Source: Planctomycetota bacterium
GTDB lineage: Bacteria; Planctomycetota; PUPC01; JACPCR01
Direction of reading: 5' to 3'
DNA length: 19,941 bases
NCBI GenBank assembly: GCA_030740295.1
Contig: JASLXP010001103.1
Span: forward strand, 1-19,941
Of the stretch, positions 8,415 to 15,351 are shown one piece after another (position 1 is the stretch's first letter; every line of letters starts with the position of its first letter). The notes beneath the pieces were generated by a model, which was not told the origin of the DNA, did no database searches, and was given only the letters and a program-made list of their open reading frames with translations. The translations under genes were made by a program, and so were the position numbers.

Positions 8415-9200
8415 CTAATGGCCCAGCAGTTTTAGAATGTTCTCTCTGGTCAGGAATTCGAGTTCCTCCTGACGTTCCAGAAAGACGCGCACATCCGCGA
8501 TGGCTCTGCCCCAATCCATGACAGACAAGCGTTCGACCGACGCCTGCCGCCAGTCTTCTGCACGCAGGTCGCTACCAGACTGCTGCAATGCATTGTTCAG
8601 GTAGTCGAGATTCGGATCGGGCCAATCCGGCTGGCTGAGATACCACATCAGGTCGTAAATATCGCGGCCCTTGGTGTGGCCACGAGTTAACAGGGCATTG
8701 AGCTTACCGGCCAGGAGGGTGCGGCGGTCGTGATGATGGAGATTCAGGGTCACAAGCCGAGTCACCAGCGTTGTCTCGAATGTCGCGCCTGCAGGCGGGT
8801 TCGTGTCTACTTCGATTTTTACTGATAAGACCTCATCCTTGTGCGGCGAGAGCTCTAACTCGAAGAGCAGTCCCGGGAATTTGATGAAAGCACTATCGAC
8901 CGCGCTTTTCTTTTTCGAGACGAGAATTTCCGTGTCGTAGCCCTCCTTGCTGAACTGCGCCTTCACCTTGTGCAGCAGCGAGGCGAAGTCATAACTGCTC
9001 ACCTGAAAGAGAGAGAAATCAAGATCTTCCGAATACCGAGGTATGTAAAAAAGGAATCGTAACGATGTGCCACCGTGGAAAGCCAGCCGCGTCATTGCCC
9101 CGCTGTTCTGCAGCGATTGGAGGATCCTGGCCTGCAGGTATTCTCTCGCGGTGAATCTCCCAGCGGTCCCGTCCACCAGGGCTTTCAATTCCTCTTTCAT
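8415..9200 (-). CDS. abiEii: AbiEii/AbiGii-family nucleotidyltransferase toxin
   Basis: This 261-residue protein matches the AbiEii toxin family of type IV toxin-antitoxin and phage abortive-infection systems. These proteins are nucleotidyltransferases of the DNA polymerase beta superfamily. The signature GGTSL (43-47) is followed by SEDLDFS (57-63), whose two Asp residues (59 and 61) are the expected metal ligands. Motifs later in the chain are KIEVD (128-132), a lysine in GKLNALL (166) and KGRDIYDLMWYL (177-188). All key residues look intact. Its ATG overlaps the stop of the upstream gene by four bases (ATGA, 9197-9200), indicating translational coupling with the antitoxin. In studied members the toxin transfers nucleotides to RNA, reported as tRNA acceptor stems; that target is inferred here. 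Confidence 0.92.
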   Translation of the reverse strand: MKEELKALVDGTAGRFTAREYLQARILQSLQNSGAMTRLAFHGGTSLRFLFYIPRYSEDLDFSLFQVSSYDFASLLHKVKAQFSKEGYDTEILVSKKKSAVDSAFIKFPGLLFELELSPHKDEVLSVKIEVDTNPPAGATFETTLVTRLVTLNLHHHDRRTLLAGKLNALLTRGHTKGRDIYDLMWYLSQPDWPDPNLDYLNNALQQSGSDLRAEDWRQASVERLSVMDWGRAIADVRVFLERQEELEFLTRENILKLLGH

Positions 9201-9832
9201 AGTACCAGGAATTCTTCCTCACTTGCGAGGCATGCAATGACTTTTGCCGCCCGCATCTGTTTCCTCTTGCCGGATTTCTCGGCAAGAGGGACGAGCTTAT
9301 CCATGTTCAGTCTTTCAAAGTTCTGCAGACGGAGCTCTTCGAGCCAGGCACGATTGTCCGACCCTGGGGTGAGATGGACAAGATCGAGCAGAGCCTTCTC
9401 GGGCTCTGCGATGTAGACCTTTTGGCCTGCCACAATTTCCACACTTTTGAAGTCTCTAAGAAAGCCAGGGATCACATGCTGGAAGCGGAAAACACCTAAG
9501 GATGTTTCCCACTGCCCAGGACGCCCGGTATGGACACTCGTAACAACCGGGACGTACTCTGGAATCAGACCATAGTGCGAGAGCGCGGAATGCAGGCTGA
9601 CGTAGGAACCCCTCACCATCTGATTGGCAACGTAAAAAGAATGAGGCTTAACCTGTCCGTACGGCTCGGCCAGAGCATAGAGTCCACGACGGAGTTGAAT
9701 CACCTTGCCTGCATCCACCCATCGCGAAAGCTGCCGCCTGACATCGTTCAAATCAGCCTTCCCGGCGAGCAGCAGCCCGGTCTCGAACAGCGGAAGATGT
9801 CGAGTCTTTTCAACAAGATCTACAAATTTCAT
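9197..9832 (-). CDS. abiEi: AbiEi-family antitoxin/autorepressor
   Basis: This is a 211-residue protein from ATG 9832. The frame is open to an ATG at 9895, but that would add a hydrophobic N-terminus and place the candidate operator inside the coding region. An N-terminal winged-helix region (about 14-58, containing RRQLSRWVDAGKVIQLRRGLY) is followed by the AbiEi-type segment YVSLHSALSHYGLIPE (77-92) and VYIAEPEKALLDLVHL, typical of the AbiEi C-terminal domain. Family members neutralise the toxin without stable binding and repress their own promoter. The gene is directly upstream of abiEii and overlaps it by four bases. No strong Shine-Dalgarno is visible before 9832. The inverted and direct repeats upstream fit autoregulation. 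Confidence 0.88.
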   Translation of the reverse strand: MKFVDLVEKTRHLPLFETGLLLAGKADLNDVRRQLSRWVDAGKVIQLRRGLYALAEPYGQVKPHSFYVANQMVRGSYVSLHSALSHYGLIPEYVPVVTSVHTGRPGQWETSLGVFRFQHVIPGFLRDFKSVEIVAGQKVYIAEPEKALLDLVHLTPGSDNRAWLEELRLQNFERLNMDKLVPLAEKSGKRKQMRAAKVIACLASEEEFLVL

Positions 9833-9838
9833 AGAAAC

Positions 9839-9875
9839 AATTTGCCACAAAAGGCAAATTAATACCACAAATGGC
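9839..9875 (-). promoter_or_regulatory. Candidate AbiEi operator: inverted repeat plus 20-bp-spaced direct repeat
   Basis: AATTTGCC (9839-9846) and GGCAAATT (9853-9860) form a perfect 8-bp inverted repeat around a 6-bp centre. In addition, CCACAAAAGGC (9845-9855) is repeated as CCACAAATGGC (9865-9875), exactly 20 bp or about two helical turns away. The block lies 7 bp upstream of the antitoxin ATG, where AbiEi-type repressors are known to bind inverted repeats. Confidence 0.6.
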
Positions 9876-9986
9876 GACAGAGGACGATAAATCATCGGAT
9901 TTCGATTAAGAGTGGATGCCCGTTAGCTTTGGCCTTACGTCAGTCAGCACCGTGAAACCTGGTCGCCTGAAACATGCGCAAAACGC

Positions 9987-10013
9987 TAAAGTTTTTCAGG
10001 TACGGCTCGATAA
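9987..10013 (+). promoter_or_regulatory. Sigma-28 (FliA)-type promoter P1
   Basis: TAAAGTTT (9987-9994) matches the sigma-28 -35 consensus perfectly. It is followed by exactly 11 bp and CTCGATAA (10006-10013), which matches six of eight positions of GCCGATAA. The start of transcription would be near 10020, giving a leader of about 190 nt to ATG 10212, or about 12 nt to an alternative GTG at 10032. Confidence 0.7.
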
Positions 10014-10063
10014 TCCCAACAGGTAATTGTCGTGCCGCGCCCAACGGCATATTCGACGACTGC

Positions 10064-10104
10064 CTGCCACGGTAAACCTTACGGCGAACTTCCCAGCGTG
10101 GCAG
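10064..10104 (+). repeat. 8-bp inverted repeat in the leader of the P1 gene
   Basis: CTGCCACG (10064-10071) and CGTGGCAG (10097-10104) are exact inverted copies, with a small inner hairpin GTAA-ACC-TTAC at 10072-10082. They lie between promoter P1 and ATG 10212. They could form a leader hairpin, or lie within coding sequence if GTG 10032 is the true start. I do not recognise a known riboswitch in it. Confidence 0.4.
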
Positions 10105-10211
10105 CCGACACACATCCTGAAATCCGTCCTGGACTGGACGGTGATGCGAGAGCGGGGCCTTGCGCCTGCCGCTCTGCGCGATTTGCCCACCTGGACAAGG
10201 AGTCTAATCAA

Positions 10212-10976
10212 ATGGCTGGTATTTCCACGCTCGGCCCAGGCCCTTCGATTTTGCCTGGTGCCGCAATCCCCCTCGATTCCGGCGGTGAAAGTTCGGAAGA
10301 ATCCTCGAACGGCGACGACATTGTCGTGGTCGACCTATCCGACAAGAAGCTGGAGAGACAGCTCGTCTTCACCTCTGTCCAATCGCAGGATCAACAGCAG
10401 ACAACTGTCACCGAAGACGGCAGCAAGCAATCGGATTCACAGAATACGAGTGTCAACAGCGACAGCGAAACCACACAGGAAGGCGCTCAGGAAGGCGGTG
10501 GTGGTGATGGAGGAGGCGGCGAGGACGACGGCCCGCCACCGACGCCACCGGACCTGTCAGCATTGGACAACCCCTTCTTCACACGACCATCACGTTCCGG
10601 ATTGGGAAGCCGCCGCTCACCGTTTGGGTCGTCCCGTTCCTCCAGTCCATTCGCCGGCACAGGCGTTGGGAACTCAGTCTTTCAGGGCACAGGATTGGGC
10701 GGATCGAGTTTCTCCTCTCCCGGAAGCTCGGGTGTGGGTGGAGTTTTCCCCGGTCTTGGTATCGGGGTCGACGACGAATCATTCGACATCTTTGGTGATG
10801 AGAGGCCCCCACCAGGACCGCCGGAGAGGGCTTCAGAAAGCCGATCACCGCTTCCGAGCCAGATTTCGCAATTGGGCAGTCTTGCAGACTCAGAACTCGC
10901 CCGCGCGAACGATCTTGCAGCTCGACTGAGTGCGCAGTTCGGTTTTTCAGGAGGGATTCTTGACATCGTAATCTGA
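10212..10976 (+). CDS. Disordered Ser/Gly/Pro-rich acidic protein with sigma-28-type promoter
   Basis: A 254-residue protein, not recognised. ATG 10212 is chosen because a perfect AAGGAG (10197-10202) lies 9 bases upstream, the clearest ribosome binding site in the window. The frame is also open back to GTG 10032 (314 residues). A short N-terminal segment (MAGISTLGPGPSILPG) is followed by an acidic, Gln/Ser/Thr-rich stretch (about 23-90), a Gly/Asp run (94-107), a PPPTPPD turn and a Ser/Gly/Arg-rich low-complexity region (125-180) with GTGxG motifs. A short helical C-terminus (LADSELARANDLAARLSAQFG) ends in a hydrophobic tail. No signal peptide or enzyme motif is visible. Its promoter type and its 69-bp distance to the TTxxxxEE repeat gene suggest a joint function. 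The NPFFTR at 120-125 recalls the PFFARFL leader motif of microviridins, but this is probably chance. Confidence 0.6.
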   Translation: MAGISTLGPGPSILPGAAIPLDSGGESSEESSNGDDIVVVDLSDKKLERQLVFTSVQSQDQQQTTVTEDGSKQSDSQNTSVNSDSETTQEGAQEGGGGDGGGGEDDGPPPTPPDLSALDNPFFTRPSRSGLGSRRSPFGSSRSSSPFAGTGVGNSVFQGTGLGGSSFSSPGSSGVGGVFPGLGIGVDDESFDIFGDERPPPGPPERASESRSPLPSQISQLGSLADSELARANDLAARLSAQFGFSGGILDIVI

Positions 10977-10985
10977 GGCACGGAC

Positions 10986-11012
10986 TAAAGACCACGCTGA
11001 AGAGCTCGATAA
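10986..11012 (+). promoter_or_regulatory. Sigma-28 (FliA)-type promoter P2
   Basis: TAAAGACC (10986-10993), an 11-bp spacer, then CTCGATAA (11005-11012). The 11 bases GCTCGATAATC (11004-11014) are identical to those in P1 (10005-10015), at the same distance from TAAAG. The transcription start would be near 11019, about 27 nt before ATG 11046. Confidence 0.65.
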
Positions 11013-11045
11013 TCACGATCAATCCCTCCCTTCAGGCATGATCCC

Positions 11046-11708
11046 ATGAGTTTTGGCATCAGAAGTTTCATCAGTTACGAGATACCCGGTCTGCGCAGAG
11101 ACCCGCCCATTATCTCGTTGGCCATTCTGCCGGAAGACGGTAGAAAGCCGCAGCCGACGACAAAAGCCCTCGGCGAAGAAGGCGGGCACGAACCCAAGCC
11201 GCAGCCGACGACCAAAGCTTTTGGCGAAGAAGGAGGCGGGCATCCGAAACCGCGCCCGACTACCAGAGCCCTCGGCGAAGAAGGTGGGGGCCTCCCCAGA
11301 CCGCGCCCGACCACGCTTGCCCTCGGCGAAGAGGGAGGGGGGCATCCGAAACCGCGCCCGACAACTCAAGCTGTGGGCGAGGAGGGCGGTGGACGTCCAA
11401 TCCCGCCAAGGCCACCGATCTCGATTCCTTTCAGAGAAGACGGTGGCAAGATAACAACTCTTGCTGTCGGTGAAGAAGGCGGTGACCGGCCAACGAGACC
11501 GCCTGTCACCCTAGCTATCGGAGAAGATGGCGGGGGCATCAAGCCACCCGACGTGACCACGCTGGCGGTCGGTGAAGAGGGTGGAACGAAGCCACCGATC
11601 ACGACTCTCGCTGTGGGTGAAGAAGGTGGCGATCCCGGCTCGATCCGGACGATGGCTCCATCTCACATCGAAGACGGCCTGAAGCCGCGCTTGGATATCA
11701 GGGGGTAG
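11046..11708 (+). CDS. Repeat protein with ten TTxxxxEE-type cores; candidate plesiocin-like graspetide precursor
   Basis: A 220-residue protein with a 37-residue N-terminus (leader-like: MSFGIRSFISYEIPGLRRDP and onward) followed by tandem repeats of about 17 residues. Eight cores fit TTxxxxEE exactly: residues 38-45, 55-62, 72-79, 89-96, 106-113, 137-144, 171-178 and 186-193. Two degenerate cores keep the spacing: ISIPFRED (125-132) and VTLAIGED (154-161). The loop is usually [LKRQ]-A-[LFVI]-G, and GG plus a Pro/Arg/Lys-rich linker follows each core. TTxxxxEE is the core motif of plesiocin-type graspetides, in which an ATP-grasp ligase forms two Thr-Glu esters per core. No such ligase is in this window and I recognise no known leader motif, so the assignment is inference. 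The start ATG has a weak AGG 8 bases upstream. It has its own sigma-28-type promoter. A purely structural acidic repeat protein is the main alternative. Confidence 0.7.
   Translation: MSFGIRSFISYEIPGLRRDPPIISLAILPEDGRKPQPTTKALGEEGGHEPKPQPTTKAFGEEGGGHPKPRPTTRALGEEGGGLPRPRPTTLALGEEGGGHPKPRPTTQAVGEEGGGRPIPPRPPISIPFREDGGKITTLAVGEEGGDRPTRPPVTLAIGEDGGGIKPPDVTTLAVGEEGGTKPPITTLAVGEEGGDPGSIRTMAPSHIEDGLKPRLDIRG
11157..11624 (+). repeat. 51-bp tandem repeats encoding the TTxxxxEE cores
   Basis: Core starts at residues 38, 55, 72, 89, 106, 125, 137, 154, 171 and 186 give a mostly 17-codon (51-bp) period. A 22-bp stretch (11239-11260) recurs exactly at 11341-11362, 102 bp or two units away, which indicates recent duplication of a two-core block. 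The flanking cores have diverged at synonymous sites while keeping TT and EE. Confidence 0.85.
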
Positions 11709-11850
11709 CCCGAACGCTGCGTGGACGCTCAGGTCATTGGCGAAACGACAGTGCTGCTTACTGTACGGGACGGCCTCCTTCCCAGACCCGGCTGAGTCCA
11801 TTCATCCAACAGAGACACGCGCGAGCAGCGTTCTTGTCCAAACAAAAAAA

Positions 11851-11875
11851 GGAGGCAGGGCTAAGCCCTGCCTCC
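11851..11875 (-). terminator. Strong intrinsic terminator of fusA
   Basis: GGAGGCAGGGC (11851-11861) and GCCCTGCCTCC (11865-11875) form an 11-bp perfect stem with a 3-nt loop. On the minus strand it is followed at once by seven T (11850-11844) and then GTTT, an excellent rho-independent terminator for fusA. On the plus strand the trailing sequence is only moderately T-rich (CTTTCAGTTTTC), so it may partly stop readthrough from the repeat-protein gene too. Confidence 0.9.
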
Positions 11876-11908
11876 CTTTCAGTTTTCTTTGTCGGACGAT
11901 TCGTTTCC

Positions 11909-14053
11909 CTACTTTCGCTCAGCGAGTTTCGCCCGGCGTTCCAGCGCGACCTTTTCAGCAATGCTTTTCGGCACATCGGCATACTCGCACGGTTCGAGGC
12001 TGTAGGTGCCTCTTCCCTGGGTAAGGCCGCGAATGACGGTGGCGTATTCGAACGTCTCGGCCAAAGGCACTTTGCCCTTGAGCACACGGACGCCTCTTTC
12101 GAGATCCATGCTCTCGACCTGAGCACGGCGGGTGTTGAGGTCGCCAAGGACATCACCGAGGAATTCTTCAGGCACCTGGATGTCGAAGACCATGACCGGC
12201 TCCATGAGCTTGGTGCCGGCTCTCGCAACGGCCATCGCAAATGCCTGCTGAGCGGCCAGCTTGAAGGCCATTTCAGACGAATCCACTTCGTGGTATGCAC
12301 CATCGAAAAGCTCGACGTGCACATTCACAAACGGGTAACGCAGCTCGCCGCCAATCTTGATGGATTCGGCGATGCCGCGCTCGATGGCACGGAAGTATTC
12401 CTTCGGAACAGAACCACTGACGATGGATTCTTCGAAAGTGTAATCCTCGCTTCCGTCGTTCGGGCCGATGCGGACGTCGATGACGGCAAACTGCCCGTGT
12501 CCGCCGGACTGCTTCACGTGCCGTGACTGCAGCTCGACCTCGCGGGCCAGCGCCTGCTTGTAAGCGACCTCCGGCCGGCCGACGCTCACCGATAGCCGGA
12601 ACTCACGGATGATGCGGTTCTTGATGACTTCAAGGTGCAGCTCGCCCATACCGGCGATGATGATTTCCTGCGTTTCTTCATCGGTATAGAATCGAAACGT
12701 CGGATCTTCTTTGACCAGTCGGCTCAGCGTGGTGGAGAGCTTATCGCGGTCAGCGTGCGAATTCGGGGCAATTGACATCGACACGATCGGGTCAGGAAAG
12801 TTGATCGCTTCCATCACGATCTGGTCGTCCTTCATGCACAGGGTGTCGCCGGTGATGGTGTTCTTCATGCCGACGCAGGCGACGATATCGCCGGCCTGCG
12901 CTTCTTCGATGGCTTCACGGCTGTCCGCATGCATCTTGAAGAGACGTCCGATACGCTCGGCTTTACCAGTACGCGGATTAAAGACGACATCGCCCCTGCG
13001 AAGAATTCCGGAGTAAACACGCACGAACGTCAGGTCGCCGTTTTTGTCGGCGATGGTCTTAAAGGCCAGCGCGCAGAGCGGACTTTCAGGCAACGACTCC
13101 CAGTGCAGCATGTGCTCGTCGTCTCCTGGTCGACGCCCTTCAACGATGGGTTTGTTGAGCGGCGAAGGCAGGTAGTAGCCGATGCCATCAAGGAGCTGCT
13201 CGACGCCTTTGTGCTTGAGGGCGGTTCCCCCCAACACCGGCACGAGATTGCCAGACAGGGTCCCTTCACGCAGTGCATGTCGAATCTCTTCGACGGAGAG
13301 TTCATCTCCCTCGAGGTATTTCTCCATAATGTTGTCACAGTAGTCGGCCGCGGTCTCGAGCAGGTGGACGAAATGCTCTTCCGCAAGCTCGGCGAATTCG
13401 GCCGGAATCTCTTCGACCTGCCAGGTGACATCGGTGCCCGCATCCACGAAGCGGTGGAACACCCGTTCGACCAGATCAATAAGGCCTACCAAGCCGCCCT
13501 CTTCGATAATCGGATACTGCACGGGAATGGCGACTGCATTGAGACGTGCGCGGATGGAGTCCACTGCCTCCATAAAATCGGCACCCGTTCGATCAAGCTT
13601 GTTGATAAAGGCAATGCGCGGCACGCCGTAACGGGTGGCTTGGCGCCAGACGGTTTCAGATTGTGCTTCGACGCCTGCGACGCCGCAGAAAATACCGACC
13701 ACGCCATCGAGCACGCGGAGGGAGCGTTCGACTTCGGCGGTGAAGTCTACGTGACCTGGTGTATCGATGATGTTGAGGGTGTTCTTTTTCCAGGTGGCGC
13801 TGGTGGCGGCACTGGTGATGGTGATTCCACGCTCGCGTTCTTCATCCATATAATCCATGGTGGCGGCGCCGTCGTGGACTTCTCCGGTGCGATGGATGCG
13901 GCCGGTATGGTAAAGGATGCGTTCGGTAACGGTTGTTTTGCCGGCATCAATGTGGGCAATAACCCCCACGTTGCGGATGAGATCCAGATGTTTGTGCTCT
14001 GGCTTGACGACAAAACTGTCGTGGCTTTCAAAATGCAGTGTAGACAAGGACAT
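11909..14053 (-). CDS. fusA: Translation elongation factor G
   Basis: A 714-residue EF-G, the GTPase that drives ribosomal translocation and, with RRF, ribosome recycling. The GTPase motifs are intact: G1 AHIDAGKTT (33-41), switch I RGITI (75-79), G3 DTPGH (97-101) and G4 NKLD (151-154). Domain II, the G'-like insertion and domains III-V follow with normal length, including [26 protein letters not shown] and RAQVESMD. The N-terminus carries about 23 residues before the usual [13 protein letters not shown] 14053 is preceded only by a GA-rich weak binding site. The gene is not in an rpsL-rpsG-fusA-tuf operon but stands alone with its own promoter, leader and terminator, so it may be either the only copy or a paralogue. 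Confidence 0.95.
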   Translation of the reverse strand: MSLSTLHFESHDSFVVKPEHKHLDLIRNVGVIAHIDAGKTTVTERILYHTGRIHRTGEVHDGAATMDYMDEERERGITITSAATSATWKKNTLNIIDTPGHVDFTAEVERSLRVLDGVVGIFCGVAGVEAQSETVWRQATRYGVPRIAFINKLDRTGADFMEAVDSIRARLNAVAIPVQYPIIEEGGLVGLIDLVERVFHRFVDAGTDVTWQVEEIPAEFAELAEEHFVHLLETAADYCDNIMEKYLEGDELSVEEIRHALREGTLSGNLVPVLGGTALKHKGVEQLLDGIGYYLPSPLNKPIVEGRRPGDDEHMLHWESLPESPLCALAFKTIADKNGDLTFVRVYSGILRRGDVVFNPRTGKAERIGRLFKMHADSREAIEEAQAGDIVACVGMKNTITGDTLCMKDDQIVMEAINFPDPIVSMSIAPNSHADRDKLSTTLSRLVKEDPTFRFYTDEETQEIIIAGMGELHLEVIKNRIIREFRLSVSVGRPEVAYKQALAREVELQSRHVKQSGGHGQFAVIDVRIGPNDGSEDYTFEESIVSGSVPKEYFRAIERGIAESIKIGGELRYPFVNVHVELFDGAYHEVDSSEMAFKLAAQQAFAMAVARAGTKLMEPVMVFDIQVPEEFLGDVLGDLNTRRAQVESMDLERGVRVLKGKVPLAETFEYATVIRGLTQGRGTYSLEPCEYADVPKSIAEKVALERRAKLAERK

Positions 14054-14123
14054 GTTTCTCTCTTTCTCAAGAATGTTGGTCTAAAAACCCGCCACCACTC
14101 GGTATAGCCGTGTGGGCTGCGCA

Positions 14124-14490
14124 AAAACTCGTCAAATCTGATTGTTTAGGGGATAGGGAGCGTTCGGGCGGGCGGGTAAGCAATCTATGTGCCGCAAGGC
14201 GATTGCTTCATGAAGTAAATGTCAGAAGGGACATGATTCCTCTCCGTGAGTATCCCTGGTTGCCCAGAACGAATTACATTGCCGGTAAGCCTGCCGCGCC
14301 TTGTGTCTCAGCCCCATCGTGGGGCCAAAGAAACAGGCGGATAAACTGGCAGCCCAAAAAGGTGTCGGTGCAACTTCCCTGGTGCAGACTCTTTATTCTT
14401 GGTGCTTAACTCAAGCTGCCAGTTTACTCGCCTGTTAGCGTGAAGAGGTTGCTCTCCTTGGAAATGAGTATTTCCGGCTCACTTAACGGG
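14124..14490 (-). ncRNA. Structured fusA leader or independent small RNA (unidentified)
   Basis: About 370-440 nt between a strong minus-strand promoter and the fusA ATG contain several hairpins. From the promoter onward these are GGAAAT/ATTTCC (14460-14475), a 22-bp arm pair at 14332-14353 and 14415-14436, GCCCC/GGGGC (14311-14325), ATGTC/GACAT (14219-14234), and AAGCAATC/GATTGCTT with an inner GCC/GGC (14178-14208). No convincing ORF lies here. I do not recognise a tRNA, tmRNA, SRP, RNase P or known riboswitch. Confidence 0.4.
14332..14436. repeat. 22-bp inverted repeat flanking 61 bp
   Basis: The arms at 14332-14353 and 14415-14436 match at 20 of 22 positions. They read AACAGGCG, two differing bases, then TAAACTGGCAGC (14332-14353), and its complement in reverse. 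The interior has three GGTGC copies on the plus strand (14367, 14381 and 14401). No clear target-site duplication flanks it, so an RNA stem is favoured over a small transposon. Confidence 0.6.
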
Positions 14491-14495
14491 CGGGC

Positions 14496-14523
14496 ATTAT
14501 AGGAGCGGCCACGACCCTTGCAA
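14496..14523 (-). promoter_or_regulatory. Strong sigma-70-type promoter toward fusA
   Basis: On the minus strand, TTGCAA (14523-14518), a 16-bp spacer and a perfect TATAAT (14501-14496). Transcription would begin near 14489, about 435 nt before the fusA start codon, inside the gap after the rpiA stop. Confidence 0.65.
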
Positions 14524-14532
14524 TTCAAATCC

Positions 14533-14546
14533 GTGAAATATTTCAC
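14533..14546. promoter_or_regulatory. 14-bp palindrome resembling a CRP/FNR-family site
   Basis: GTGAAATATTTCAC is a perfect palindrome and fits GTGA-N6-TCAC. It is centred about 50 bp upstream of the predicted fusA transcription start. That spacing is not a classical CRP class position, so binding is uncertain. Confidence 0.35.
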
Positions 14547-14573
14547 AAATTTAAGTGATGGCGCTTTAAGATC

Positions 14574-15260
14574 TTAACGGTGGATGATGTCCACACCATC
14601 TTGCCGAGCCACCACGACAGTCGTCGCCATATCGAGGAAGAGACCGTGCTCGGCCGCTCCTGCTATCCCGTAAATGAAATCCGAGGCAGCGTAGGGATCG
14701 GCGATAGGTTCCTCAAAGAAGAGGTCGAGGATGTAGTTGCCGTTGTCGGTGACAAACGGCTCACCTTCGCCCCCTCTGAGCTCTACCCGACACCCCAGCT
14801 CGCCTAGCCGACACGCGGTGTATTTCCAGCAGTATTGCGCAACATCCACCGGCATGGCGCCCGTCACTCCGAGTTTTTCGACCATCTTCGTCTCATCGAC
14901 AGTCACAATGAATCTTGCAGCCGCCTGTTCGACCATTTTCTCGCGGAGCAGGGCCCCCCCCCTTCCCTTCACCAGATTCAGCTTGGAATTGACCTCGTCT
15001 GCGCCATCAATTGCCAGGTCGAGTCTGGAATGTTGGTCCAGCGTGCCGAGCGGGATGCCCAGGCTTTCGGCCTGCTCACGAGTGCGTTGGGAGGTCGGCA
15101 CGCCGATGATGTTTTTGAGGTCTCCGGTCTCGAACAATTCGCCGATACGCTCCACCACAAACCTGGCGGTAGAACCGGTGCCGAGCCCGAGGACCATGCC
15201 GCTTTCGACGAATTCGACTGCTCTGTGGGCGGAGAGTTTTTTGAGCTCGTCCTGGGTCAT
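14574..15260 (-). CDS. rpiA: Ribose-5-phosphate isomerase A
   Basis: RpiA interconverts ribose 5-phosphate and ribulose 5-phosphate in the pentose phosphate pathway. The 228-residue form from ATG 15260 (MTQDELKKLS) matches the family length. The frame is open to 15407, but the added N-terminus resembles no RpiA. Family motifs are GLGTGST (25-31), TSQRTREQAESLGIPL (57-71), DGADEV (85-90) and KGRGGALLREK (98-108), which hold the phosphate-binding and catalytic residues. A nine-G run on the coding strand (14962-14954) encodes the Arg-Gly-Gly-Ala of the last motif and could be slippage-prone. The gene follows rpe by 91 bp on the same strand, so consecutive pentose phosphate steps sit together. 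Confidence 0.94.
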   Translation of the reverse strand: MTQDELKKLSAHRAVEFVESGMVLGLGTGSTARFVVERIGELFETGDLKNIIGVPTSQRTREQAESLGIPLGTLDQHSRLDLAIDGADEVNSKLNLVKGRGGALLREKMVEQAAARFIVTVDETKMVEKLGVTGAMPVDVAQYCWKYTACRLGELGCRVELRGGEGEPFVTDNGNYILDLFFEEPIADPYAASDFIYGIAGAAEHGLFLDMATTVVVARQDGVDIIHR

Positions 15261-15351
15261 GAGAGGTTCAGAAGGTGAGTGTTTAGGGAATCGACTTGGG
15301 TCTGACAGGTGGTCAGCACGAGCACGACGAAGCTGTAACGGAGCGCCGGCA

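Noticed and set aside
10027..10929. Overlapping Arg/Ser/Thr-rich frame with start at 10027
   Set aside because: It competes with the frame that has AAGGAG before ATG 10212 and sensible codon use. Its composition looks like an out-of-frame reading.
11366..11602. Minus-strand frames with PPSSPTARV repeats across the repeat gene
   Set aside because: They mirror the plus-strand repeats, lack a promoter, and are shorter. The plus frame has a promoter at the right distance and a full-length ORF.
11157..11624. Tandem repeats as a possible CRISPR array
   Set aside because: The period is a multiple of three, the reading frame is kept, and variation is largely synonymous with no unique spacers. These are protein-coding repeats.
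14200..14325. GGGGCTGAGA on the minus strand as a TPP riboswitch
   Set aside because: The rest of the THI element (ACCTGA and the second conserved stem) is absent, and the downstream gene is fusA.
14110..14409. 99-codon plus-strand frame in the fusA upstream region
   Set aside because: It spans the inverted repeats and hairpins, has no ribosome binding site and no recognisable protein pattern.
14401..14440. GTTAGCG next to an inverted repeat as an integron attC site
   Set aside because: The core does not fit GTTRRRY and no matching RYYYAAC is at the other arm. No integrase or cassette is present.
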